A DNA stretch of 64,000 bases from Hyphomicrobiales bacterium (GTDB lineage Bacteria; Pseudomonadota; Alphaproteobacteria; Rhizobiales; Rhizobiaceae). The translations under genes and the position numbers were made by a program. Positions 53,920 through 63,512 of the stretch are shown one piece after another (position 1 is the stretch's first letter; each line of letters starts with the position of its first letter). Below the pieces are notes generated by a model. That model saw nothing but the letters and a program-made list of their open reading frames with translations. It did no database searches and had not been told where the DNA came from. The stretch is from contig UCMT01000018.1 of the NCBI GenBank assembly GCA_900473795.1, forward strand, positions 62,001-126,000. Reading direction: 5' to 3'.

Positions 53920-54633
53920 ATGGAATCGAATGTGACGCTCGAGGAAAGCTGGAAAACGGTCTTGGCACCGGAATTCTCCAGTCCCTATATGGCCGAGCTG
54001 AAGGCATTCCTGCTTGAGGAAAAACGCAACGGCAAACAGATTTTCCCCAAGGGAGCGGAGTATTTCCGTGCCCTGGACCTGACGCCGATCGAGACGGTGC
54101 GGGTCGTCATCCTCGGCCAGGACCCCTATCACGGGGAGGGGCAGGCGCATGGGCTGTCGTTCAGCGTCAAACCCGGCGTGCGCTCTCCGCCGTCGCTGGT
54201 CAATATCTACAAGGAGCTGCAAAACGATCTCGGCATTCCGCCCGCTCGCCATGGTTTCTTGGAGAGTTGGGCGCGACAGGGTGTGCTGCTCCTCAACAGC
54301 GTGCTGACGGTGGAGCGCGCCATGGCCGCTTCGCACCAGGGCAAGGGTTGGGAACGGTTCACCGATGCGATCATCCGGGCGATCAACGAGCAGCCTCATC
54401 CGGTCGTCTTCATCCTGTGGGGATCCTATGCACAGAAGAAGGCGGCCTTCGTCGATCGCTCGCGCCATCTCGTGATCCGCTCGGCGCACCCGTCGCCGCT
54501 ATCGGCCCATAACGGGTTCTTCGGCAGCAAGCCCTTTTCCAAGGCCAATGATTTTCTCGTCGCCAATGGGCGCGAGCCCATCGACTGGGCGCTGCCGGCC
54601 AATCCCGAGGCGCAGGCTCAGGTCAGCGTCTGA
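53920..54633 (+). CDS. ung: Uracil-DNA glycosylase (family 1)
   Basis: This 237-residue DNA-repair enzyme removes uracil from DNA to start base excision repair. The water-activating motif [18 protein letters not shown] has catalytic Asp68. The [17 protein letters not shown] motif holds the His and the Leu-loop. LEESWKTVL starts the fold. The ATG at 53920 fits the family N-terminus; a longer frame starts at 53815 inside the Mo-box region. Its end overlaps the convergent EamA gene by 16 bases. Confidence 0.95.
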   Translation: MESNVTLEESWKTVLAPEFSSPYMAELKAFLLEEKRNGKQIFPKGAEYFRALDLTPIETVRVVILGQDPYHGEGQAHGLSFSVKPGVRSPPSLVNIYKELQNDLGIPPARHGFLESWARQGVLLLNSVLTVERAMAASHQGKGWERFTDAIIRAINEQPHPVVFILWGSYAQKKAAFVDRSRHLVIRSAHPSPLSAHNGFFGSKPFSKANDFLVANGREPIDWALPANPEAQAQVSV

Positions 54634-55526
54634 GAGGACGGCGGCTCCGGTGACTTGGCCTTCCGGCGGGCGACAACGCTTTCGCGCCAGACGGTGAAAA
54701 TCCCCGCGCAGACGACGATCGCCGATCCGGCAATCACATTCAGGCCGATCGTTTCGCCGAAGACGACGACGCCGATGATCGAGGCGAAGACAAGCTGGAG
54801 ATAGGTGAGCGGCTGGACCTCGGCGGCGTCGAGCAGTTCATAGGCCTTGATCAGGAAAAAATGGCTGGTCGTTCCGGTGATGCAGAGCATCAGCATCCAG
54901 ACCCAGTCCTGCGGCGCAAGTGCCGTCCAGTAGAACGGACCAATGGCGGTGATCGCCACGGCACCGGCGACGCCCGTGTAGAAGAAGCTTGTCATGGCGG
55001 TATCGTCGCGGCTGACGAGTCGCGTCGAAATCACGTAGATCGCAAAGATCAGCGATGAAGCGAGTGGGATCAGGAGCTTGAGATCAAAGCTGCTGCTGCC
55101 CGGTTCCAGGATCAGCAATACACCCAGCAAGCCGATGATGATCGCCGTCCAACGCCGCCAACCGACACGCTCTCCGAGAAGCGGCATGGAGAGAAGGGCG
55201 ACGAAAAGGGGCCCGGAGGAAAAGATCGCCTGCGAATGCGCAAGGCCGACCGTGGCAAACGAAAAGATGACGATGACGATCTGGAAGGCAAGCAGAACGC
55301 CACGCAGGATCTGCAGCACCGGTCGCTTGGTTTTAGCGGCCGCCAAAAGGCCGCCCTGTGATCGCGATGCCAGTGCGATTGCAAAGGTGGCAAAGGCCCA
55401 ATAGCGGATCATCGTGATCAGGACGGGCGGGTAGAGGCCGCCCAGGTGCTTGGAAAGCGCGTCCTGGATCGAGAATATCGAGATCGCCAGCAGGACGAAG
55501 ATGTAGCCGGTTCGCTTGGAAGTCAT
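54618..55526 (-). CDS. EamA/DMT-family transporter
   Basis: This 302-residue inner-membrane protein has ten hydrophobic segments arranged as two EamA domains (first at 1-140, second at about 150-285). [21 protein letters not shown] is typical of the family start, and [20 protein letters not shown] is the most conserved stretch of the second repeat. Relatives export amino acids or metabolites such as S-adenosylmethionine, but the substrate is unknown. It is convergent with ung. Confidence 0.88.
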   Translation of the reverse strand: MTSKRTGYIFVLLAISIFSIQDALSKHLGGLYPPVLITMIRYWAFATFAIALASRSQGGLLAAAKTKRPVLQILRGVLLAFQIVIVIFSFATVGLAHSQAIFSSGPLFVALLSMPLLGERVGWRRWTAIIIGLLGVLLILEPGSSSFDLKLLIPLASSLIFAIYVISTRLVSRDDTAMTSFFYTGVAGAVAITAIGPFYWTALAPQDWVWMLMLCITGTTSHFFLIKAYELLDAAEVQPLTYLQLVFASIIGVVVFGETIGLNVIAGSAIVVCAGIFTVWRESVVARRKAKSPEPPSSQTLT

Positions 55527-55607
55527 GAGAACGGTCTTACACCGGCCGCGCCGCAGGCGGCCACGCTATTTTTGCAGTGCAGCAAGGAATTTCCCAATCG
55601 GCGCTTT

Positions 55608-55646
55608 CCGGCAACACGCGCGACGTTGCGCCGCGCGTGTTGCCGG
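55608..55646. terminator. 15-base perfect hairpin after prsE
   Basis: CCGGCAACACGCGCG (55608-55622) pairs perfectly with CGCGCGTGTTGCCGG (55632-55646) around 9 bases. It begins four bases after the prsE stop (minus strand). There is no T run on either side, so it may act as a rho-assisted end or an mRNA 3' stabiliser. Confidence 0.6.
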
Positions 55647-55650
55647 TAGC

Positions 55651-56979
55651 TTATTCCTCGCGGAACGTATGCTGCAGCTGTTCGGTCAGCGGTTTTGCCA
55701 GGTAGGATATCACGGTGCGGTCGGCGATCTTGATGAAGACCTCCGAGGGCATGCCGGGATAGAGCGTCAATCCCTTCAGCTTCGCAAGGCTGTCCGCCTT
55801 GGGCTTGATACGCAGCGGGTAGTAACTGGCGCCGGTGCGCTGGTCGGTGACAACGTCCGGCGCGATGGTCACGACTTCCGCGTCGACGATCGGCGTGGTG
55901 CGCTGGTTGAAGGCGCTGAAGCGGATTTCAACCGGCTGCCCCAGGCGTATCTGGTCGATGTCGTGCGTGGCGATCTTGGCCTCGACCGTCAGGCCGTCTG
56001 CGCCAGGGACGACGAGCATCAACACCTCACCGGGATTGATGACGCCGTTCACCGTATGGACGGCGAGCTGGTAGATCCGGCCGTCCAGCGGCGAGCTGAT
56101 ATCGAGCCGTTTCAGCTGGTCCTGGGCGGCAATGCGGCGGTCTTCATATTCGGCGATCTTGCCCTCGACGTCGGTCAGTTCCTTGGCAATCTCGGTGCGG
56201 CGGTCCTCGTCGAGCTGCAGGATCTGCAGGTCGATCTCGCTGGATTTGCCGGCGGCCTGCGCCCGGGCGGCGATGCGCGCACCGCGGTCGCCTTCGAGCT
56301 GGGCGCGGTTGCGCTTGAGCTCGGTCAGCCGTTGCATGGACACCAGGCCCTGGCCATAGAGCTTGTCGAGACCCGTCAGTTCCTCATTGATCAGCTTCAG
56401 CGCATCCTCGATGGCAGCCAACTGTACCGTCAGGCCCTTGGTTTCGTCGGCCAACTGGCTCTTGCGCGATGCGAGCTGGCTTTTCATGCCGACAAGCGCG
56501 CTCTTGCGGCTCATGAACAGCTTGCGTTCACTTTCTTCGAGAAGGGTGGCTGGTGTGCTCGAGCCCGATGTGAGCGAGTTCAGGTCTTCCGGAATGGTGA
56601 ATTCTGCAGCATTGGTCTGTTCTGCCACCAGGCGGGCGCGGCGGGCATAAAGCTGCGCCAGCGTGTTCTGCACGATCGACAGGTTGGCACGAACGGTCGT
56701 GCCATCGAGCTTGATCAGGGTCTGCCCGGCCTTGACGCTATCACCTTCCTTCACCAGGACCTCGCCGACGATGCCGCCGGTCAGGTGCTGGATTTTCTTG
56801 ACGTTGTTCTCGACCACGACGGTTCCGGAAGCCACGATCGCGCTGGACAGCTCGGTCGTTGCCGCCCAGCCACCAACGCCGACGACGAGGGCGACGGCGA
56901 GGATCGAGACGGCGGTCATGTGCCGGGCGAGAGAACGGCGGGAGTTCACCGGTTTTGTTTCCATGGAAGTATCTGTCAC
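55651..56979 (-). CDS. Type I secretion membrane fusion protein (HlyD/PrsE type)
   Basis: This 442-residue adaptor joins the ABC exporter to an outer-membrane channel. One transmembrane helix lies at residues about 25-45 (MTAVSILAVALVVGVGGW). A long coiled-coil region follows, then IAARAQAAGKSSEIDLQI, then the beta-barrel part with SPLDGRIYQLAVHTVNGV and MPSEVFIKIADRTVISYLAKP, typical of PrsE/HlyD. Four bases overlap the ABC gene. Relatives export glycanases or surface proteins with C-terminal repeats; no such substrate gene is in this window. Confidence 0.92.
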   Translation of the reverse strand: MTDTSMETKPVNSRRSLARHMTAVSILAVALVVGVGGWAATTELSSAIVASGTVVVENNVKKIQHLTGGIVGEVLVKEGDSVKAGQTLIKLDGTTVRANLSIVQNTLAQLYARRARLVAEQTNAAEFTIPEDLNSLTSGSSTPATLLEESERKLFMSRKSALVGMKSQLASRKSQLADETKGLTVQLAAIEDALKLINEELTGLDKLYGQGLVSMQRLTELKRNRAQLEGDRGARIAARAQAAGKSSEIDLQILQLDEDRRTEIAKELTDVEGKIAEYEDRRIAAQDQLKRLDISSPLDGRIYQLAVHTVNGVINPGEVLMLVVPGADGLTVEAKIATHDIDQIRLGQPVEIRFSAFNQRTTPIVDAEVVTIAPDVVTDQRTGASYYPLRIKPKADSLAKLKGLTLYPGMPSEVFIKIADRTVISYLAKPLTEQLQHTFREE

Positions 56980-58742
56980 GATGCGGACTCCTGGCCTTCA
57001 CCCACGACTTTCAATGAGGTGGCGCCGGCAATTTGTGGCGGGCGGTTTTGCTTGCGCAGAATCTGCGCAAGCACTTCATCCCTCGGTCCGAAGGCCTGCA
57101 TCCGTCCTTCGCTCATCATCAACACCATATCGGTGGCGGCAAGCGCGCTCGGCCGGTGGGCGACGACGATGACGATGCCGCTGCGGGCGCGCACACCCAT
57201 GATCGCCTCGGTGAGCGCCTGTTCGCCCTCGGCGTCGAGGTTGGAGTTCGGCTCGTCGAGAACCACCAGGAAGGGGTCGCCGTAGAGCGCGCGTGCCAGC
57301 GCGACACGCTGGCGCTGGCCGGCAGAAAGTGCAGTGCCGCCGTCGCCCATCTCGGTTTCATAGCCGTTCGGCAGCTTGAGAATGAGATCGTGGACGCGCG
57401 CGGCGCGGGCCGCGGACACGACGGCCTCGGCCGAGGCGTCGGCTGCAAACCGCGCAATGTTCTGCGCCACGGTGCCTGCGAACAGTTCGACATCCTGCGG
57501 CAGATAGCCGATATGGCGGCCGAGCCTGTCGCTATCCCACTGGTCGAGCGCTGCACCGTCGAGCCGGACAGAGCCGCGATAGGATGGCCAGATGCCGATC
57601 AGCGCGCGTGCGAGCGATGATTTGCCCGAAGCACTCGGGCCGATGACGCCGAGCGCGCTGCCGGCCTTCACGCTGAAATTGACGTCGGCGAAGGTCAGGC
57701 GCTGCACCCCGGGCGGGCCGCCGGCAAGACTTTCGGCACTCAGTTTTTCCTTGGGCACGGGCAGTTCCAGCGGGGCGTCGCGTTCCGGCAGGGCGGTCAG
57801 CAGATCCTTCAGCCTCTGCCGGCTTTGCATGGCGGAAACGAAACCGCGCCAGTTGCCGATCGCCAGTTCGACCGGGGCAAGCGCACGGGCCGTCAGGATC
57901 GAACCGGCGATGATGATGCCCGGCGAAGCCGAGCCCTCGATGACGAGCACGGCGCCGGTTGCCAGCACCGCGGATTGCAGCGCCATGCGCGATACCTTGG
58001 AGAGCACGCCATAGCCATTGCCGACGTCGGAGGTTTCGCGGTTCTGTTCCCGGTAGGTCGTGTTTCGAAGATCCCAGAGCTGCGACATGCGGCCGAGCAT
58101 GCCCATGGCCTGCATGACTTCGGCGTTGCGCTGCGAGGATTGAGCGAAGGCATTGCGCTGGTTGCCGGCCTCAGCGGCCCTTTTGGAGGGCGCCTGGGTG
58201 CCGCGATTGGTGAAGAACGTCAGCGTGATCAGGATAATCGAGCCGATGACCGCGACGGTACCGATCCAGTAATGAAACATGAAGCAGATGAAGATATACA
58301 GCGGCAGCCAGGGCAGGTCGAGGAAAGCTGCGGGGCCGGATCCCGAGAGGAACGAGCGAATCTGGTCGAAATCGCGCAAGGCCTGCAGGCCGTCGCCCTG
58401 CGTGCGCAGCTTCAACGGGGCCTGAACCACGGCGCGATAGATGCGGCCGCTCATGGCTTCATCGAGCGCGCCGGCAATGCGCACGAACATTCGGCCGCGC
58501 ACCATTTCGAAGGCGCCTTGGAAAGCATAGAGCAGCAGGGCCAGCAAGCAGAGCGCGACAAGGGTCGGGATGCTTCTGCTGGGCAGTACCCGGTCATAGA
58601 CCTCCAGCATGAAGAAGGAGCCCGTCAGGTAGAGAATATTGACCAGAGCGCTGGCAATGAAGACGCCGACGAAGGCAATCTTGCAGTCGCGCAAGGCGAG
58701 AATCGGATCGGCAATGCTCTGGTTACTTTTCGAATGTTTCAC
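56976..58742 (-). CDS. Type I secretion ABC transporter (PrsD type)
   Basis: This 588-residue half-transporter has a membrane domain with about six helices (residues 20-310) and an ATPase domain (from about 350) with GPSASGKSS, LSAGQRQRVALARALYGDP and VVLDEPNSNLD. It lacks the C39 peptidase-like domain, as in PrsD and PrtD, so it exports RTX-type or repeat proteins by a C-terminal signal. It is the first of the two genes and its start faces an AT-rich intergenic stretch. Confidence 0.93.
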   Translation of the reverse strand: MKHSKSNQSIADPILALRDCKIAFVGVFIASALVNILYLTGSFFMLEVYDRVLPSRSIPTLVALCLLALLLYAFQGAFEMVRGRMFVRIAGALDEAMSGRIYRAVVQAPLKLRTQGDGLQALRDFDQIRSFLSGSGPAAFLDLPWLPLYIFICFMFHYWIGTVAVIGSIILITLTFFTNRGTQAPSKRAAEAGNQRNAFAQSSQRNAEVMQAMGMLGRMSQLWDLRNTTYREQNRETSDVGNGYGVLSKVSRMALQSAVLATGAVLVIEGSASPGIIIAGSILTARALAPVELAIGNWRGFVSAMQSRQRLKDLLTALPERDAPLELPVPKEKLSAESLAGGPPGVQRLTFADVNFSVKAGSALGVIGPSASGKSSLARALIGIWPSYRGSVRLDGAALDQWDSDRLGRHIGYLPQDVELFAGTVAQNIARFAADASAEAVVSAARAARVHDLILKLPNGYETEMGDGGTALSAGQRQRVALARALYGDPFLVVLDEPNSNLDAEGEQALTEAIMGVRARSGIVIVVAHRPSALAATDMVLMMSEGRMQAFGPRDEVLAQILRKQNRPPQIAGATSLKVVGEGQESAS

Positions 58743-59091
58743 TGTAGAGGTCCTCGCGAGACGTCTGTCGCCTCAATGGAATGCACCAGCGTGCCACAAT
58801 TAAAGTCGCATGACCCGTGGGTCTGTCGCGTCGGAACATGCTTTTGCGCGGTCGTTTCCGGCTTTTTTGCGCTAAATATATGAATTTTTCGCGTTCTTAG
58901 TGGAACGTGCCGCATATTGCCATGTTTTGCGTTGTGTTTCTCAAAAATATTTATTCTTTATAATCGGATACTTAAGCTAAAGGTGAAGTACGTTCACGCA
59001 GTGGCGCGGATATTTCTCCAAAAAACGGGGGGCCTTGCTTCAATCCGGCCAATCGGCCAAGACAGGGACGCGGCGTGGCAAAGGCTTGGGC
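58743..59091. other. 349-base intergenic region before prsD and cobF
   Basis: No gene was seen here. The part from about 58861 to 58985 is much more AT-rich than elsewhere in the window. A TATAAT hexamer lies at 58959-58964 on the plus strand without a good -35 element at 17-18 bases. No cobalamin riboswitch core (B12-box pattern) was found before cobF. The region must hold the promoters for the divergent secretion and cobF genes. Confidence 0.6.
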
Positions 59092-59862
59092 ATGAAAAAC
59101 GTTCTGATCGTGGGTATCGGCACCGGCAATCCGGAGCATATCACCATTCAGGCGATCAACGCGCTGAACCGCGCCGACGTCCTGTTCGTCCCCACGAAGG
59201 GCGAGGCAAAGGTGCAGCTTGCCAATATCCGCCGCGATATCGTTTCGCGTTATGTGACGCGGCCGCAGAGCCGCGTCGTCGAGTTCGCGGTCCCGGTCCG
59301 CCAGACGGCGGAGCGCTCCTACCACCAGAGCGTCGATCAGTGGCATGCAGCAATCGCCCGGGCCTATGAGGGCCTGTTGCGCGAGGAGTTGAAGGACGGA
59401 GAGACCGGCGCCTTTCTCGTCTGGGGCGATCCGATGCTCTATGACAGCACGATCCGCGTCATCGAGCGGGTTCGCGCCCTGGAGACCGTGCCGTTCGACT
59501 ATTCCGTCATTCCCGGCATCACCAGCATCCAGGCGCTCGCCGCCAGTCACCGGATACCGCTCAATCTCGTCGGCAAGCCGGTCGAGATCACCACGGGGCG
59601 CAGGCTTGCGGAGAGCTTTCCGGAGAAAACCGAGACGGCAGTCGTCATGCTGGATGGCGAGCAGGCCTTCATGAAGATCGAGGATCCGGATGCGCGGATC
59701 TATTGGGGCGCCTATCTCGGCACGGCGCAGGAGATCGTCATCTCCGGCCGGCTTGCCGACGTGAAGGACGAAATCCTGAAAACCCGGGCGGAAGCACGGG
59801 CGCGCCACGGCTGGATCATGGATATCTATCTCCTGCAAAAGGGCGGGGATTTCGAAGAATAG
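59092..59862 (+). CDS. cobF: Precorrin-6A synthase (deacetylating)
   Basis: This 256-residue SAM-dependent methyltransferase methylates C1 and removes the acetyl group of precorrin-5 to give precorrin-6A in aerobic cobalamin synthesis. VLIVGIGTGNPEHIT is the SAM-binding loop start, and FLVWGDPMLYDSTIRV and VIPGITSIQALAASH are typical. A long in-frame start at 59035 adds 19 residues without support. It is the first cob gene here and is separated from cobG by a 125-base gap with an inverted repeat. Confidence 0.94.
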   Translation: MKNVLIVGIGTGNPEHITIQAINALNRADVLFVPTKGEAKVQLANIRRDIVSRYVTRPQSRVVEFAVPVRQTAERSYHQSVDQWHAAIARAYEGLLREELKDGETGAFLVWGDPMLYDSTIRVIERVRALETVPFDYSVIPGITSIQALAASHRIPLNLVGKPVEITTGRRLAESFPEKTETAVVMLDGEQAFMKIEDPDARIYWGAYLGTAQEIVISGRLADVKDEILKTRAEARARHGWIMDIYLLQKGGDFEE

Positions 59863-59941
59863 CGGCTGGCGGTCGATCCCGCTATCCGCCGTGTCGCATG
59901 GCGACTGGTTTGTCCCTGTTGTAGAATGCTATATGGACGGG

Positions 59942-59983
59942 TCGAAGGCACAGGCGATCTGAAGCGACAGGCCGTGCCTTCGA
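59942..59983. other. Inverted repeat before cobG
   Basis: TCGAAGGCAC (59942-59951) pairs perfectly with GTGCCTTCGA (59974-59983) over a 22-base loop. It ends four bases before the cobG ATG at 59988, so folding would hide the translation start. It does not look like a known riboswitch. Confidence 0.55.
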
Positions 59984-59987
59984 TGAA

Positions 59988-61382
59988 ATGGGAGATGACC
60001 AGCCAACCGCGATGATGATCTGTGCTGCACCAGTTGAAAATCCGGCCGGACATCGATCCTCGATGCGCCGCGGCGCTTGTCCGTCGCTGGCAACGCCGAT
60101 GGCGACGGGCGACGGCCTTCTGGTGCGTCTGCGCCCGGCTAAGCCCGGCCTTGCGCTGCATGAACTGGTCGCCTTGGCGGAGGCGGCCGAAATCTGCGGA
60201 AATGGCATTCTGGAAGTCACGGCGCGGGGGAACCTGCAAATCCGCGGGCTGACGGCGGCGACGATACCGCTCCTTGCCGCGAAAATCGCAGATGCGGGGA
60301 TCAATATTGCCGAAGGCCTCGCGATCGAAACACCGCCCCTCGCCGGGCTGGATGTTTCCGAGATCGTCGATCCGTTGCCGCTCGCCGCGCAACTGCGGGC
60401 AGCAGTGGCGGCATGCCAGCCAGGGCTTGTGCTTGCGCCGAAACTGTCGATGACGGTCGACGGTGGCGGGCACCTGCATCTCGGTGACGTAACCGCCGAT
60501 ATCCGCCTGCGCGCCGTGCGGATCGACGGACAAACACTGTGGCTGCTGGCCATTGCCGGCACGGAAGCGACGGCCAAGCGGATCGCCGTGCTGGAAGAAC
60601 CGTTGGTCGCCCCGGCCGTCGTGTCCATTCTGAAATCGCTTGGGGCGATGGGCGACAGTGCCCGCGCCCGCGACATCGATGTCGCCATCCTGAAGGCCGG
60701 CCTGGTCTCGGTGGCGGATGTCGATGCCGTCGAGCCCGTGGAGCCCGCGCCAAATTCTGCGGGCATTCATGACCTTGGCGCGAACGGCAAGGCCCTGGGT
60801 CTCGGCTTGGCATTCGGACAAATCCGGGCACCGGAGCTTCGAACATTCCTTGAGGCGCTGGAGATTTTCGGTGCGACGGACATCCGCCTGGCGCCCGATC
60901 ACGCGTTGATGGTCTTGGGAATGGCGCCCGACCGGATCGCCGCCGCCCAGGCCCTGGCGTTGGGCCATGGTTTCAGGGCGTTTCCGCTCGATCCGCGCAA
61001 TCACATTGCCGCCTGTGCCGGTGCGGGCGCCTGTGCTTCCGCTTTGATCGATACCCGGGTGACAGCGCAAGCGGTAATCGACGCCGCGCCGTCGCTTCTC
61101 GATGGCTCGCTGACCGTCCATATCTCCGGCTGCGCGAAAGGGTGCGCCAAACCGTCGGCGTCGACGCTGACGATCACGGCTGCGCCAATAGGCTATGGCC
61201 TTGTCGTAAATGGTGCCGCCTCGGCAGCGCCGAACGCCTACATCGAAGAGAAAACGATAAGATCCGCGATGGAACGCCTCGAGGCGCTGGTGCGGCAGAG
61301 GAAACGGGCTGGCGAATCGGCACGCTCCTGCCTTACACGGCTCGGAGCGGAGGTCATCGCCGCCGCGGTTCAACAGGGATAG
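59988..61382 (+). CDS. cobG: Precorrin-3B synthase (iron-sulfur monooxygenase)
   Basis: This 464-residue enzyme uses oxygen to turn precorrin-3A into precorrin-3B, the step that marks the aerobic route. It has two nitrite/sulfite-reductase-like halves, with RRGACPSLATPMATGDGLLV at the N-terminus and the [4Fe-4S] cysteines in CAGAGAC and SGCAKGCAKP. The start may be the ATG at 60012 rather than 59988; neither has a clear ribosome site. Two bases separate it from cobH. Confidence 0.92.
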   Translation: MGDDQPTAMMICAAPVENPAGHRSSMRRGACPSLATPMATGDGLLVRLRPAKPGLALHELVALAEAAEICGNGILEVTARGNLQIRGLTAATIPLLAAKIADAGINIAEGLAIETPPLAGLDVSEIVDPLPLAAQLRAAVAACQPGLVLAPKLSMTVDGGGHLHLGDVTADIRLRAVRIDGQTLWLLAIAGTEATAKRIAVLEEPLVAPAVVSILKSLGAMGDSARARDIDVAILKAGLVSVADVDAVEPVEPAPNSAGIHDLGANGKALGLGLAFGQIRAPELRTFLEALEIFGATDIRLAPDHALMVLGMAPDRIAAAQALALGHGFRAFPLDPRNHIAACAGAGACASALIDTRVTAQAVIDAAPSLLDGSLTVHISGCAKGCAKPSASTLTITAAPIGYGLVVNGAASAAPNAYIEEKTIRSAMERLEALVRQRKRAGESARSCLTRLGAEVIAAAVQQG

Positions 61383-61384
61383 AG

Positions 61385-62017
61385 ATGCCTGAATACGATT
61401 ACATCCGGGATGGCGACGCCATCTACGAGCGCTCCTTTGCCATTATCCGCAGCGAGGCCGATCTTTCCCGCTTTTCCGAAGAGGAGGCCGATCTCGCCGT
61501 CCGCATGGTGCATGCCTGCGGATTGGTGGAGGCTGCTCAATATTTCGAATTCGCCCCCGGGTTCGTTTCCGCTGCCCGCAACGCTCTCCAGAACGGTGCG
61601 CCGATCTTTTGCGATGCCTTCATGGTCTCCCACGGCATCACGCGCGCGCGTTTGCCGGCCGACAACGACGTGATCTGCACGCTCCGCGAGCCGCAGACCG
61701 CCGATATCGCCCGCGAGATCGGCAATACCCGTTCTGCGGCAGCGCTGAAGCTCTGGGTCGAGCGCCTGGCCGGATCCGTGGTTGCCATCGGCAATGCGCC
61801 GACGGCCCTCTTCTATCTCCTGGAACTGCTGCGTGACGGCGCGCCGAAACCGGCGGCGATCATCGGCATGCCCGTCGGTTTCGTCGGTGCGGCGGAATCG
61901 AAGGACGCGCTGGCCGAAAATTCCTACGGCGTGCCCTATGCCATCGTGCGCGGCCGGCTCGGCGGCAGCGCGATGACGGCGGCTGCCGTCAATTCGCTGG
62001 CGAGGCCGGGCCTGTGA
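61385..62017 (+). CDS. cobH: Precorrin-8X methylmutase
   Basis: This 210-residue enzyme moves the C11 methyl group to C12 to give hydrogenobyrinate. His43, in MVHACGLVEAA, is the catalytic residue known in the Pseudomonas enzyme. The frame begins MPEYDYIRDGDAIY as in relatives. Its stop overlaps the GTG start of cobI by four bases (GTGA). Confidence 0.96.
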   Translation: MPEYDYIRDGDAIYERSFAIIRSEADLSRFSEEEADLAVRMVHACGLVEAAQYFEFAPGFVSAARNALQNGAPIFCDAFMVSHGITRARLPADNDVICTLREPQTADIAREIGNTRSAAALKLWVERLAGSVVAIGNAPTALFYLLELLRDGAPKPAAIIGMPVGFVGAAESKDALAENSYGVPYAIVRGRLGGSAMTAAAVNSLARPGL

Positions 62018-62751
62018 GCGCGCTTTCTCCAGGCAGGTTGATCGGCGTCGGCACCGGTCCGGGCGATCCTGAGCTCCTGACCCTCAAGGCCGTCAAGGCG
62101 TTGGAAGCGGCCGACGTGCTCGCCTATTTCGCCAAGGAAGGGCGGCGTGGCAACGGCCGGGCTGTCGTCGAGGGATTGCTGAAGCCGGGCCTGATCGAGC
62201 TGCCGCTCTATTATCCGGTGACGATCGAGATCGACAAGGACCACGACGACTACAAGAGCCAGATCACCGGCTTTTACGACGCATCGGCTGCGGCTGTTGC
62301 CGAGCATCTGGAAGCCGGGCGCACGGTCGCTATCCTCAGCGAAGGCGACCCGATGTTTTACGGCTCCTACATGCACTTGCATGTGCGGCTGGCCGGGCGT
62401 TTCCCGGTAGAGGTCATTCCGGGCATCACCGCCATGTCCGGCTGCTGGTCGCTCGCCGGCCTGCCGATCGTGCAGGGCGATGACGTCCTTTCCGTCCTTC
62501 CCGGTACCATGGCCGAGACGCAGCTCGTTCGCCGTCTCGGCGATACGGAAGCAGCCGTGATCATGAAGGTCGGCCGCAATCTGCCGAAGATCCGCCGGGC
62601 GCTCGCCGCCGCCGGCAAACTTGCCCAGGCGGTTTACGTCGAGCGCGGCACGATGGCCAATTCCGCCATGATCCCGCTTGCCGAAAAGACCGATGACGAG
62701 GCGCCCTATTTCTCGCTGGTGCTGGTGCCCGGCTGGAAGGATCGGCCATGA
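62014..62751 (+). CDS. cobI: Precorrin-2 C20-methyltransferase
   Basis: This 245-residue SAM-dependent methyltransferase converts precorrin-2 to precorrin-3A. LIGVGTGPGDPELLTLKAVK is the family start, with LSEGDPMFYGSYMHLHVRL and VEVIPGITAMSGC following. It starts with GTG within the cobH stop and ends overlapping cobJ by four bases. Confidence 0.95.
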   Translation: MSALSPGRLIGVGTGPGDPELLTLKAVKALEAADVLAYFAKEGRRGNGRAVVEGLLKPGLIELPLYYPVTIEIDKDHDDYKSQITGFYDASAAAVAEHLEAGRTVAILSEGDPMFYGSYMHLHVRLAGRFPVEVIPGITAMSGCWSLAGLPIVQGDDVLSVLPGTMAETQLVRRLGDTEAAVIMKVGRNLPKIRRALAAAGKLAQAVYVERGTMANSAMIPLAEKTDDEAPYFSLVLVPGWKDRP

Positions 62752-63512
62752 GCGGCACGCTTTATGTGATCGGTACCGGTCCCGGCGGTCCGCAGCAGAT
62801 GACGCCGGAAGCGGTCGATGCCGTGTCGAAATCGACGGATTTCTTTGGCTATGGCCCCTATCTTGACCGGCTGTCGCTGCGACCGGATCAGAACCGTATC
62901 GCCTCTGACAATCGTGAAGAGCTCGATCGTGCTCAGGCAGCCCTTCGCCACGCGGCTGAAGGCGTCAATGTTTGCGTCGTCTCCGGCGGCGATCCCGGCG
63001 TCTTTGCCATGGCTGCGGCCGTCTGCGAGGCGATCGACAAGGGACCGGACGAATGGCGGGGGATCGACCTCGTCGTCACGCCCGGCGTCACCGCGATGCT
63101 CGCCGTCGCCGCCCGCATCGGCGCGCCGCTCGGCCACGATTTCTGCGCCATCTCGCTTTCCGACAACCTCAAGCCGTGGGATGTCATCACGCGCCGGCTG
63201 AAGCTGGTGGCGGAGGCCGGTCTGGTGATCGCGCTCTACAATCCGATCAGCAAGGCGCGGCCCTGGCAGCTGGGCGAAGCCTTCGACATCCTGCGCGACG
63301 TCCTTCCCGCGGAAACGCCGGTGATCTTCGGCCGGGCAGCCGGGCGCCCCGACGAGCGCATGCTGGTGATGCCGCTTGGAAGCGCCGACGCACAGAAGGC
63401 AGACATGGCGACCTGTGTCATCATCGGCTCGCCGGAAACGCGGATCATCCCGCGTCCGGGCAAGCCGGATCTCGTCTACACGCCGCGGTTCATTTCCGGG
63501 GAGAAAAGGTGA
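62748..63512 (+). CDS. cobJ: Precorrin-3B C17-methyltransferase
   Basis: This 254-residue methyltransferase methylates C17 and contracts the ring to give precorrin-4. LYVIGTGPGGPQQMTPEAV, VVSGGDPGVFAMAAAV and LYNPISKARPWQLGEAF are typical. It begins at ATGA overlap with cobI and its last 37 bases overlap the convergent cobK gene. Confidence 0.95.
   Translation: MSGTLYVIGTGPGGPQQMTPEAVDAVSKSTDFFGYGPYLDRLSLRPDQNRIASDNREELDRAQAALRHAAEGVNVCVVSGGDPGVFAMAAAVCEAIDKGPDEWRGIDLVVTPGVTAMLAVAARIGAPLGHDFCAISLSDNLKPWDVITRRLKLVAEAGLVIALYNPISKARPWQLGEAFDILRDVLPAETPVIFGRAAGRPDERMLVMPLGSADAQKADMATCVIIGSPETRIIPRPGKPDLVYTPRFISGEKR

Noticed and set aside
53734-54489. Long upstream extension of the modA frame
   Set aside because: It runs through the Mo-box promoter region and the ung gene on the other strand, ahead of a normal signal peptide.
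58743-60000. Cobalamin riboswitch before the cob genes
   Set aside because: Looked for the B12-box core and surrounding conserved stems before cobF and cobG; no convincing match was seen by eye.
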